NCBI GenBank assembly: GCA_900547805.1 | Contig: URIE01000112.1 | Coordinates: 1 to 5,619, forward strand | Direction of reading: 5' to 3' | DNA from: an uncultured Collinsella sp. | GTDB lineage: Bacteria > Actinomycetota > Coriobacteriia > Coriobacteriales > Coriobacteriaceae | DNA: 5,619 bases | Shown here: positions 1-5,619 of the stretch, piece after piece | Layout of the letters: each line of letters begins with the position of its first letter | How positions within the stretch are numbered: the first letter of the stretch is position 1 | Translations under genes and position numbers: made by a program | The notes under the pieces: generated by a model | The model's database searches: none | What the model saw: only the letters and a program-made list of their open reading frames with translations | What the model was told of the DNA's origin: nothing

Positions 1-724
1 GGGTGCGAGTGCTCGCCATGTTGGAGGCGATGCCGGCTGCGGCGCCTAGGCCCACGGCGGCACCGGTCGCGGCGGCTCCGCCCATGCCGGCAAGCGCGTC
101 GCGGGAGACGGTCTGCGGCACCGGGATGGGTGCGGCGGCGGGGTCGGGGACGCTAGGCGCGAAGGGGTCTGCCACGGCAAGCGGGTCGGGAGCGGCGGCG
201 CGAGGCGTCGGCTGCTGCTGGGGCATGGCGGCGGGGCGCTGCTGCTGCGGGGCAGCAAACTGCTGCTGGCCGGCGCGCGGGGCGCTGGCGGCACGGCTTG
301 CCGCGGAGTTGTTCTGGCCCAGGCCGTTTTGATAGGCGCGCTCTTCTTCGTACAGGCGGCCGAGCGTGGGGGCATCGACGTTCTCGGCAAAGACCGAGAA
401 CTTGCCGGCGCGCAGCTGCGGATCGATCATAAAGCGCACGAGGGGCTCGCCGACAAAGACATAGCGGCGCTTTTCGGCCTGCGCCTTTACAAACTCGCGG
501 ACTTCGCGCGAAAGCTCGGGGTAGAACGGGGCGAGCATGGGATCGTCGTCGGCGGCGATCAGGATGGTATAGAGTGCCGGCGCCGTGTTGACGCCGTTGA
601 TCACCAGAGTCTGATCCTCCATGTCGCGAGCGGCCTGCTTGGCAAGCTTCTTAAAGGAGAACGGGGCACGGGTGGCACCGAAGATGCTGGCCACGTGGTC
701 CTCGAAGATGTTCAGGAAGTTCAC
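1..724 (-). CDS. FhaA-like protein, DUF3662 N-terminal domain (partial, 3' end off the window)
   Basis: The first 241 codons are open in one frame to the window edge. Residues 1-118 match the DUF3662/FhaA N-terminal pattern: an amphipathic start (NFLNIFEDHVASIFG), a K-x-L-A-x-x-A-x-R-x-M-E-D segment near 26-37, then VREFVKAQAEKRRYVFVGEP near 75-94 and a closing LRAGKFSVFAE near 104-114. A low-complexity linker follows, with three Gln triplets (153-155, 160-162, 169-171) and Ala/Pro, then a Gly/Ala-rich stretch at about 212-237. Family members usually end in an FHA domain that binds phosphothreonine; that part would lie beyond the left edge and is not seen. The GTG start at 724 is chosen because GGAGAG (734-739) sits 9 nt upstream and the conserved domain begins directly after it. 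The start overlaps the kinase stop in a GTGA, implying translational coupling. A role as a kinase partner in cell-envelope or division control is inferred from the family and the context. Confidence 0.85.
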   Translation of the reverse strand, partial: MNFLNIFEDHVASIFGATRAPFSFKKLAKQAARDMEDQTLVINGVNTAPALYTILIAADDDPMLAPFYPELSREVREFVKAQAEKRRYVFVGEPLVRFMIDPQLRAGKFSVFAENVDAPTLGRLYEEERAYQNGLGQNNSAASRAASAPRAGQQQFAAPQQQRPAAMPQQQPTPRAAAPDPLAVADPFAPSVPDPAAAPIPVPQTVSRDALAGMGGAAATGAAVGLGAAAGIASNMASTRT

Positions 725-2574
725 GAAAGATCACTCTCCGTATAGGTTCTTTGGTATCCGAGCAAATATAGGCATATCCCAACGATTATAGAGGATAGGG
801 TTCCCGCAACCGCCGCCTTGGCGGCGACCGCGGCTGCAAGGCTGGCAATTTCCATATGGTGTGCAAGACAGGATGCCGCTGCGCAGCCGATGCCGGTGAC
901 GGCGATAGCGGCGATTGCGGCAAGGTTTGAGCCCTGGTCGGCACGCTTGGCATGGGCATTGAGCAGCGCAGATGACGCTGCGGCAGTTGTCGCGACCAGC
1001 ACAAAGGCAGCCCAAAGGAGCGGGTCTTCCAGCGCTGCGGCAACGTTACCGAGCCCCAGCACGCCTCCGGCTGAAAGCGCGACCGTCGCCAGACGGGCAA
1101 AAAGCACGCCCATGCCCGTTGCCGCGGCGGCGCTTGCCGGGCCGAGCCAAAATGACGCGACGCCGGCGGCGACCCCAGCTGCCAGGAAGGTATTGCCAGT
1201 CAGACAGCCAAGCGCGAGTGCACAGGTGAGCGCGGCGCTCGCGGCAGCCTCGGTGCGACCCCAGGCGATCCACCAACCGGACATGGCGGCGGCAAAGATC
1301 ACCGCGACGGGCAACATCGACAGGATGCCCTGCGCCTGCATGGTGGCGTTGGCCATGAGCACCAAAAAGCCCACAGCCGAGATGGCCGAGCCGATCTGGG
1401 GGGCCAGGCCAGCCGCCGCTCCGATCGCGATAGCCGCAATGACCAGGCCGGGAAGCGCCGCGACCCCGGCCGTTTGCATCAGCAAAAAGCTAAAGGCGCC
1501 GCACGTTAGCGCCGAGATAGCGTGCATGGTGTAGTCGCGCGCATGGCTCCAGCGCGTGCCCGCCCAGCCGAGCGCGGGGTCGACCTCGATGGCGTCGTCC
1601 TCGTAGTACGACGGCTCGATATCGTCGAGCTCCTGCTCGTCATCCGAAAGCTCGCCAACCATTTGCTCCAGACTGCGACGGCCCTCGCGCACGCTGCCCA
1701 GACCGGCAAGGAGTTGGTCGCAAAATGCCTCGATGCTGTTGGGGCGGTCCTGCGGCATGGGGGAGAGCGCGCTCATGAGCGCGGCCTCGGCTCCCGGGGG
1801 AAAGTGTGGTATCAGCTCGCTGGGATAGGTGGCGCCGCCGATGATGCGGTCGAGCGAGTCGGCGGGCGTGGCCGCCATAAAGGGAGCGCTGCCGCACAAG
1901 CCCTCATAGATAACGCAGGCAAGGGCAAAGACATCGGCGCGTTCGTCGACCGTGCCGGTCTCGATATCGAGCTGCTCGGGCGGCATGTAGCCGATGGTGC
2001 CGCCGCGCGAGCCGCCAAAGCCGCCGGCAGACGACAGCCGCGCCATGCCAAAGTCGGTGAGCTTTACATTGCCCGAGTGGTCGATGAGCACGTTGGCGGG
2101 CTTAATGTCCAGGTGGAGTACGCCATTGCTATGGGCGAAGGTGAGCGCCTGGCCCAGGGCATCGGCAATGGCCGCGGCCTCGTCAAAGGTGAGCGAGTGG
2201 CCGTCCACACGATGCAAAAACTCGGCCAGCGACATACCGTCGACATACTCCATGACCAGGTAGGCATAGGCGGTATCGTGCGTAAAGTCGATAACCTGCA
2301 CGATATTGGGATGTTGAAGCATGGCGGCGGTGTGTGCCTCGCGCAGGACATCCATGATGTCGCTGGCGGGCATGCCGGCGCCGTTGATAAGGGGGATGCG
2401 CTTAATGGCGACGCGGCGGCGCAGGTGCGTGTCGCGGCAAATCTCGATGGAGCCAAAACCGCCGGTCGCAAGTGTCTCGAGCGGCTGGTACCGCTTGAGC
2501 AGCTCGCGAGAGCTGGTGCCCTCCAAAGGAACGTCCGGCGAGAACCGGGCGGTATGTTGCGAGAAAAGCGGCAT
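721..2574 (-). CDS. Membrane Ser/Thr protein kinase with polytopic C-terminal domain
   Basis: This 617-residue PknB/Hanks-type kinase transfers ATP phosphate to Ser/Thr. The kinase domain spans about 29-291 (counting from the ATG at 2574): P-loop 36-41 (ATGGFG), VAIK Lys58, helix-C Glu79, catalytic loop HLDIKPAN 154-161 (Asp156, Lys158, Asn161), DFG 174-176, PPE 198-200 in place of APE, and Arg277 in a DRP motif. The HRD arginine is Leu155 (a non-RD kinase), and the first P-loop glycine is Ala36. An acidic segment (about 308-332) leads into roughly nine to ten hydrophobic helices (about 352-604), then a short tail ending TESDLS. PASTA repeats are absent. With the active site at the N-terminus, the kinase should face the cytoplasm. 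A TTG at 2580 is in frame, but GAGGG (2581-2585) is 6 nt from the ATG and 0 nt from the TTG, so the ATG is preferred. It is upstream of and coupled to the FhaA-like gene, a likely partner or substrate (inference). Confidence 0.95.
   Translation of the reverse strand: MPLFSQHTARFSPDVPLEGTSSRELLKRYQPLETLATGGFGSIEICRDTHLRRRVAIKRIPLINGAGMPASDIMDVLREAHTAAMLQHPNIVQVIDFTHDTAYAYLVMEYVDGMSLAEFLHRVDGHSLTFDEAAAIADALGQALTFAHSNGVLHLDIKPANVLIDHSGNVKLTDFGMARLSSAGGFGGSRGGTIGYMPPEQLDIETGTVDERADVFALACVIYEGLCGSAPFMAATPADSLDRIIGGATYPSELIPHFPPGAEAALMSALSPMPQDRPNSIEAFCDQLLAGLGSVREGRRSLEQMVGELSDDEQELDDIEPSYYEDDAIEVDPALGWAGTRWSHARDYTMHAISALTCGAFSFLLMQTAGVAALPGLVIAAIAIGAAAGLAPQIGSAISAVGFLVLMANATMQAQGILSMLPVAVIFAAAMSGWWIAWGRTEAAASAALTCALALGCLTGNTFLAAGVAAGVASFWLGPASAAAATGMGVLFARLATVALSAGGVLGLGNVAAALEDPLLWAAFVLVATTAAASSALLNAHAKRADQGSNLAAIAAIAVTGIGCAAASCLAHHMEIASLAAAVAAKAAVAGTLSSIIVGICLYLLGYQRTYTESDLS
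734..739 (-). promoter_or_regulatory. Ribosome binding site of the FhaA-like gene, inside the kinase 3' end
   Basis: GGAGAG on the minus strand lies 9 nt before the GTG at 724, within the last codons of the kinase gene. It decides the GTG start, which has no competing nearby ATG, and supports re-initiation after the kinase stop. Confidence 0.6.
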
Positions 2575-2580
2575 GGCCAA

Positions 2581-2585
2581 CCCTC
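2581..2585 (-). promoter_or_regulatory. Ribosome binding site of the kinase gene
   Basis: GAGGG on the minus strand lies 6 nt before the ATG at 2574. It abuts the alternative TTG at 2580 with no spacing, which is why the ATG is taken as the start. Confidence 0.55.
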
Positions 2586-2650
2586 GTGCGTTTAAAGTTC
2601 GTTTGCGAGTGGCGGGCGCGGAGCCGAGCCGTTCGCGGTGGCATAGATGC

Positions 2651-2663
2651 TGCTAGTGTAGCA
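2651..2663. repeat. Short inverted repeat over the candidate -10
   Basis: TGCTA-GTG-TAGCA is a perfect 5-bp inverted repeat with a 3-nt centre, and pairing stops at the next base on both sides. It has no T-tract, so it is not a terminator. It could be an operator half-site pair or chance; a 5-bp arm is weak evidence. Confidence 0.35.
2655..2663 (-). promoter_or_regulatory. Candidate extended -10 promoter for the kinase/FhaA-like pair
   Basis: On the minus strand the sequence reads TGCTACACT: a TGn extension followed by TACACT (4 of 6 against TATAAT, with the TA and final T kept). No good -35 (TTGACA-like) is visible 16-18 nt upstream, which is tolerable for an extended -10. Transcription would begin near 2648 and leave a leader of about 74 nt before the ATG at 2574. 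The element sits within an inverted repeat (2651-2663). This is a motif-based call only. Confidence 0.4.
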
Positions 2664-2718
2664 CGCTCGGGCGGATGGCGAGGATAACGGGATGTGAGGC
2701 TGCCTGTCTGGCTTGGCC

Positions 2719-3435
2719 TTAGTGCTTCTTCTTGTTCTTCTTCTGCTTGCGCTGCTTGCCTTTGGTCTCCTGGGGCTTGTCGCCCTGCTTGGCCTCGGCG
2801 GCGGCCTTCTCGGCCTTCATCTTCTTGCGTTTGGTCTCGATGCGGAGTTTTTTGTTGATGCGCGCCTTGAGGAAGGGGCCAAACTGCTCGGCATCGCCGC
2901 GAACAAAGGTGTCCTTGGGGATCGTCACGCCCTGGTCGGCGAACATGGCCACAAAGATGCGCTCGCCGTCGAGCACGTGGTCGAGCTTCTCAAACGGGAA
3001 GAACTGCGACTTGCCGCTCTTGCCCCAAACCATCAGGCCGTCCTCGTTGGCGGCGACGCGGCGATAGCGGCCGCCCATGGACTCGTCGGCCTCGACGGCG
3101 TCGATAAAGTCGCGGGCGAGCGTATGGTGAAGGTTCTTGCTCCACCAGGCCAAAAAGGCGCCGAATACGATCAGCACGACGCCAAACTTGATCCAGTTGC
3201 CGCCGGCCACCAGCATGCCGATGCCGATGAGCGCGGCAATTGCCGCGGCGACATACAGCGAGCCGCGACGCCTGGGCGAGGCGACCAGGCGCGCAAAGTC
3301 GGTGACGAGGTCGTTTTCGTACTGATACTCGTTGAGGTACAGAATGCCGTCATCGGCCGCGGCCTGCGCCTCGAGCGCGACCTCGACCTGGTCGGCTGCT
3401 TCGGAGGGAATGAGGTTGCTCTCTGCGTCTGCCAT
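2719..3435 (-). CDS. YcxB-like two-TM membrane protein with polybasic tail
   Basis: This 238-residue protein has an acidic N-terminal stretch (1-46), a basic RRRG before the membrane (55-58), two hydrophobic helices (about 59-78 and 82-98) with a very short turn, a soluble domain (about 100-193) and a Lys-rich tail (194-238). The soluble domain shows the YcxB-like pattern of an aromatic-rich strand (QFFPFEKLDHVLDGERIFV, 144-162) followed by GVTIPKDTF (169-177). By the positive-inside rule both ends should be cytoplasmic. The tail holds 17 Lys and 3 Arg between 195 and 237. The start at 3435 is preceded by AGGAG (3446-3450) 10 nt upstream. The family has no well-defined function and I assign none. 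It ends 144 nt before the kinase start, and the kinase has its own candidate promoter, so co-transcription is possible but not shown. Family assignment is by motif resemblance and is moderately sure. Confidence 0.75.
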   Translation of the reverse strand: MADAESNLIPSEAADQVEVALEAQAAADDGILYLNEYQYENDLVTDFARLVASPRRRGSLYVAAAIAALIGIGMLVAGGNWIKFGVVLIVFGAFLAWWSKNLHHTLARDFIDAVEADESMGGRYRRVAANEDGLMVWGKSGKSQFFPFEKLDHVLDGERIFVAMFADQGVTIPKDTFVRGDAEQFGPFLKARINKKLRIETKRKKMKAEKAAAEAKQGDKPQETKGKQRKQKKNKKKH

Positions 3436-3551
3436 GCTCTTTGGACTCCTATCGCGGCGGGCTCGCCGTACGGGTTATTATGGAATGCAGTATGCCGTGC
3501 GACCGCATGGCCGCCGCGGCAACAAGACTCAGTATACCCGGGGGAGCACCC
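3436..3551. promoter_or_regulatory. Divergent intergenic region between the YcxB-like gene and dnaX
   Basis: These 116 bp must hold the promoters for both directions. The only AT-rich core is at 3475-3482: TATTAT (3476-3481) reads rightwards towards dnaX and CATAAT (3477-3482) reads leftwards (5 of 6 against TATAAT). Neither has a convincing -35. A small GC hairpin (CGGCG/CGCCG, 3455-3468) would lie just upstream of the AGGAG of the leftward mRNA. A near-identical pair, CAGTATGCC (3488-3496) and CAGTATACC (3530-3538), is spaced 42 bp apart. No SRP RNA or tRNA, which lie near dnaX in some bacteria, is present here. Confidence 0.35.
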
Positions 3552-5619
3552 ATGGAATCGTTGTACCGAAAGTATCGCCCGCTCACCTTCGACTCCGTGG
3601 TGGGCCAGCAGCATATCGTCTCGACGCTCGAGCACGCCATCACCGAGGGGCGCCTGTCCCACGCCTACCTGTTCTGCGGACCGCGCGGCACGGGCAAGAC
3701 CACCATGGCGCGCATTCTGGCCAAGGCGCTGTTGTGCCGCAATGCCGAGGCGGCGCGCGCCGAGGGTGCAAGCGGCTGCATGCCCGACGGTACTTGCGAG
3801 GAGTGCGAGCTCATTGCCGAGGGCAACCACCCCGATGTCTACGAGCTCGATGCCGCAAGCCGTACCGGCGTGGACAACGTGCGCGAGGAGATCATCAACT
3901 CCGTCAACTTTGCCCCGGTGCGCGGCAAGTACAAGATTTATATCATCGACGAGGTCCACATGCTCACGACGGCGGCGTTCAACGCGCTGCTCAAGACGCT
4001 TGAGGAGCCGCCGGCACACGTGATCTTTGTGCTGTGCACCACCGACCCGCAAAAGATTCTGGAGACCATCCTCTCGCGCTGCCAGCGTTTCGATTTCCAT
4101 CGCATCGGCAACGAGGATATTGAGCATCGCCTGGCATACGTGTGCGAGCAGGAGGGCTTCGATTACGACGACGAGGCGCTCGCCATCGTGGCGCGCCATG
4201 CCAAGGGCGGCATGCGCGACGCGCTCTCCACGCTGGAGCAGCTGAGCGTTTTTGGCAACGGTTCTGTGCATGCGGACGATGCCCGCTCGCTTTTAGGCGA
4301 GGTTTCGGACCAGATTCTGGGCGAGTTTTCCCGCGCCATTGCCGATCGCGATGTTGCCGAGCTCTATGGACTGATCCGTGCGCAGGTCGAGGAAGGAAAC
4401 GACCTGCTGGAGCTGACGCGCGACCTGGTAGCGCATGTGCGTGACGTGTACGTTGCCTGCGTTGCCGGTGCCCGTGCCGAGCTGTTTGAGGGCGGCTCCG
4501 AGCAGGCCGAGGCGCTTGCTGCCGAGGCCGCTGCCTTTGGCGAGCATCCTGCTGACCGCCTGGCCCGTGTGCTGACAGTGCTCGACGATGCCGCACTGGA
4601 GATGAGGGGCGCGAGCGACGTGCGCCTGGTGCTCGAGATCGCCTGCACGCGCCTGGCACGTCCCGAGGCTGATTTAACGATTGAGGCATTGGCCGAGCGC
4701 GTGGCGCGTCTGGAGGCCATGGTTGCCAACGGCGCCGTGCCGGCGAGCGTGGCTGCTGCTCAGGCCGCCGCGCCTGCAGCATCCGTACCCGCTGCTGCCC
4801 AGCAGCCGACGCTCATTTCGGGCGCCCGTGCTGCCGCTCCGGCGGCATCCGCTGCCCCCGCTGCTACGCCCGCGCGCCAGGGCGGTATGCCTTGGGACCG
4901 TGGTGCTGCCGCTCCGGCGGCTCAGCCGGCGTCTCGTGCTGCGTCCGTGTCGGCTTCCAAGCCTGCAGCGTCTGCACCTCAGTCTGCGCCGGCTCCGACG
5001 CCTCAGCCCGTTGCAGCCCCCGCGCCTGCCACCGCTCCGGCACCTAAGCCCCAGCCCAACACCGCCGCCCAGGTTGCTGCCGCTGGTGCCGCCGAGACCC
5101 CCGCGGTCGAGGATGCCGGTGAGCTCCAGCGCAAATGGGCCGAGGTCGTCGAACGCGTCAAGGCTCGTCAGGCCTCCTACGCAGGGCTTTTGCTCAATGC
5201 CCGCGCCACAGCAGACGACGGCTCCAAGCTCACGGTCTCGTTCCCCGCGGGCTCGACCTTTGCCATCAAGATGCTCGGTCGCGCCGATACGCAGTCGGTG
5301 GTCCTGCCGACGGTCTGCGCGGTCTTCGGTCGTCGTACCGTCGACTATGTCCTGGATGGGGGTGGCACGCCGGCTCCTCAACATGAGGAGCATTCTCCAT
5401 CTGCACGGGCTGCGGCATCTGCGGACCCGCAACCCGTGTCCTCGGCGGCCCCTGTATCCTCGAGCGCCAGCGCGCCGCAGCAGCAAGCGGCACCGGTAGC
5501 GGCATCGACCCCGTCGGCGCCTAAGCCAGCCGCGGCCAAATCGGCTGCTTCGGTCCCCGCGCCCAAGTCTGCCGCTGCGCCTGCGCCCAAGTCATCCGAC
5601 CTGGGCAAGGCCCCCTGGC
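3552..5619 (+). CDS. dnaX: DNA polymerase III subunit gamma/tau (partial, 3' end off the window)
   Basis: DnaX is the AAA+ motor subunit of the clamp loader, which opens and places the sliding clamp on primed DNA at the replication fork. It is open for 689 codons with no stop. The N-terminal MESLYRKYRP is classic. Motifs: Walker A GPRGTGKT (43-50), zinc cysteines 62, 76, 82 and 85, Walker B IIDEVH (131-136), sensor-1 region CTTD (162-165), the SRC motif (175-177) and sensor-2 GGMRDALS (219-226). The collar domain follows to about 373, then a helical segment (375-390), an Ala/Pro linker (about 395-520), a folded C-terminal domain (about 524-602, ELQRKWAEVVERVKAR onward), then a second Ala/Pro/Ser/Lys-rich stretch to the edge. 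The start is supported by GGGGGAG (3540-3546), 5 nt upstream. No A-AAA-AAG-type slippery heptamer is visible, so there is no sign of E. coli-style frameshifting to make gamma. It is already longer than E. coli tau (643 residues). The next genes are often ybaB/ebfC and recR, but they are out of view. Confidence 0.97.
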   Translation, partial: MESLYRKYRPLTFDSVVGQQHIVSTLEHAITEGRLSHAYLFCGPRGTGKTTMARILAKALLCRNAEAARAEGASGCMPDGTCEECELIAEGNHPDVYELDAASRTGVDNVREEIINSVNFAPVRGKYKIYIIDEVHMLTTAAFNALLKTLEEPPAHVIFVLCTTDPQKILETILSRCQRFDFHRIGNEDIEHRLAYVCEQEGFDYDDEALAIVARHAKGGMRDALSTLEQLSVFGNGSVHADDARSLLGEVSDQILGEFSRAIADRDVAELYGLIRAQVEEGNDLLELTRDLVAHVRDVYVACVAGARAELFEGGSEQAEALAAEAAAFGEHPADRLARVLTVLDDAALEMRGASDVRLVLEIACTRLARPEADLTIEALAERVARLEAMVANGAVPASVAAAQAAAPAASVPAAAQQPTLISGARAAAPAASAAPAATPARQGGMPWDRGAAAPAAQPASRAASVSASKPAASAPQSAPAPTPQPVAAPAPATAPAPKPQPNTAAQVAAAGAAETPAVEDAGELQRKWAEVVERVKARQASYAGLLLNARATADDGSKLTVSFPAGSTFAIKMLGRADTQSVVLPTVCAVFGRRTVDYVLDGGGTPAPQHEEHSPSARAAASADPQPVSSAAPVSSSASAPQQQAAPVAASTPSAPKPAAAKSAASVPAPKSAAAPAPKSSDLGKAPW
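4828..4846 (+). repeat. Direct repeat copy 1 in the dnaX linker
   Basis: A 19-nt stretch, GTGCTGCCGCTCCGGCGGC, is identical to 4903-4921 and lies in the same reading frame 75 nt away. Both copies encode an Ala/Pro segment of the first DnaX linker. It suggests the linker grew by in-frame duplication, although biased Ala/Pro codon use alone could produce part of the identity. Confidence 0.6.
4903..4921 (+). repeat. Direct repeat copy 2 in the dnaX linker
   Basis: This is the second copy of the 19-nt repeat at 4828-4846, in the same frame. The flanking codons differ between the copies (CGT...GCATCC against GGT...GCTCAG), so any duplication is either old or very short. Confidence 0.6.
5556..5594 (+). 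repeat. PAPKS octad repeat near the right edge of dnaX
   Basis: PAPKSAAA is followed directly by PAPKSSDL, a tandem 24-nt period with GCGCCCAAGTC repeated exactly at 5559-5569 and 5583-5593. It lies in the Lys/Ala/Pro-rich second linker, beyond the C-terminal folded domain. Just upstream, KPAAAK and KSAAS keep the same composition, giving a regularly spaced positive charge. Confidence 0.55.

Noticed and set aside
329..745. 138-codon plus-strand open frame opposite the FhaA-like gene
   Set aside because: The minus-strand frame matches the DUF3662 pattern and is coupled to the kinase; the plus-strand frame is its shadow.
818..1534. 238-codon plus-strand open frame opposite the kinase membrane domain
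   Set aside because: Its Ala/Pro-rich composition is the mirror of the Ala/Gly-rich membrane helices; there is no RBS-supported start and no domain.
1522..2595. 357-codon open frame on the plus strand opposite the kinase gene
   Set aside because: It is antisense to the conserved kinase domain and shows no recognisable motif of its own; long antisense frames are expected in high-GC genes.
2664..2718. Terminator after the YcxB-like gene
   Set aside because: Only 3-bp stems such as GCC-AGACA-GGC are visible and there is no T-run; I see no rho-independent terminator here.
3455..3468. CGGCG/CGCCG hairpin as a terminator
   Set aside because: The stem is only 5 bp, has no T-tract on either strand, and sits between divergent starts where no terminator is expected.
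2713..4023. 436-codon plus-strand open frame running from opposite the YcxB-like gene into dnaX
   Set aside because: It joins antisense of one gene to an out-of-frame reading of dnaX. The Leu-rich start is the complement of Lys codons in the polybasic tail, not a signal peptide.
4245..4257. T-run (GTTTTTG) in dnaX as a possible programmed frameshift site
   Set aside because: In frame it reads AGC GTT TTT GGC, which does not fit an X-XXY-YYZ slippery heptamer, and it lies inside the conserved AAA+/collar region rather than at a gamma/tau boundary.
3171..4271. 366-codon minus-strand open frame across the intergenic gap and dnaX
   Set aside because: It covers the antisense of the dnaX AAA+ core and part of the YcxB-like gene out of frame; both of those have clear motifs and this frame has none.
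4674..5486. Arg/Gly/Ser-rich minus-strand open frame opposite the dnaX linkers
   Set aside because: It is the complement of biased Ala/Pro codons in dnaX; low complexity without motifs.

Overview
The window is high-GC bacterial DNA made almost entirely of ordinary chromosomal coding sequence. It holds four protein genes: three read leftwards, and dnaX reads rightwards from a divergent intergenic gap. The GC-rich codon use, a DUF3662 (FhaA-type) protein paired with a membrane Ser/Thr kinase, and a DnaX with long Ala/Pro linkers all point to Actinomycetota. My best guess is the Coriobacteriia (Collinsella/Olsenella-like), but that placement is an inference from protein style, not from a marker gene.

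Layout: (1) positions 1-724, minus strand, the N-terminal 241 codons of an FhaA-like protein that runs off the left edge. (2) 721-2574, minus strand, a 617-residue Ser/Thr protein kinase with a C-terminal half of about nine to ten membrane segments. Its stop codon overlaps the GTG start of the FhaA-like gene by four bases, so the two form a translationally coupled pair. (3) 2575-2718, a short gap with a plausible extended -10 promoter for that pair. (4) 2719-3435, minus strand, a two-TM YcxB-like membrane protein with a very basic C-terminal tail. (5) 3436-3551, a 116-bp divergent gap. (6) 3552-5619, plus strand, dnaX (DNA polymerase III gamma/tau subunit), open at the right edge.

The kinase and FhaA-like protein probably work together. 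In other Actinomycetota, FhaA-type proteins carry a C-terminal FHA phosphothreonine-binding domain and act with Ser/Thr kinases in control of cell-wall synthesis and division. Here the kinase has a polytopic membrane domain where PknB would have PASTA repeats, and its HRD motif reads HLD. dnaX is a housekeeping replication gene, with no evident functional tie to the leftward genes.

I found no RNA gene, CRISPR array, mobile element or phage-like gene, and no convincing rho-independent terminator. There is no clear previously undescribed system in this window. The points most worth a second look are the non-RD polytopic kinase coupled to the FhaA-like gene, and the unusual zinc module and linkers of DnaX.
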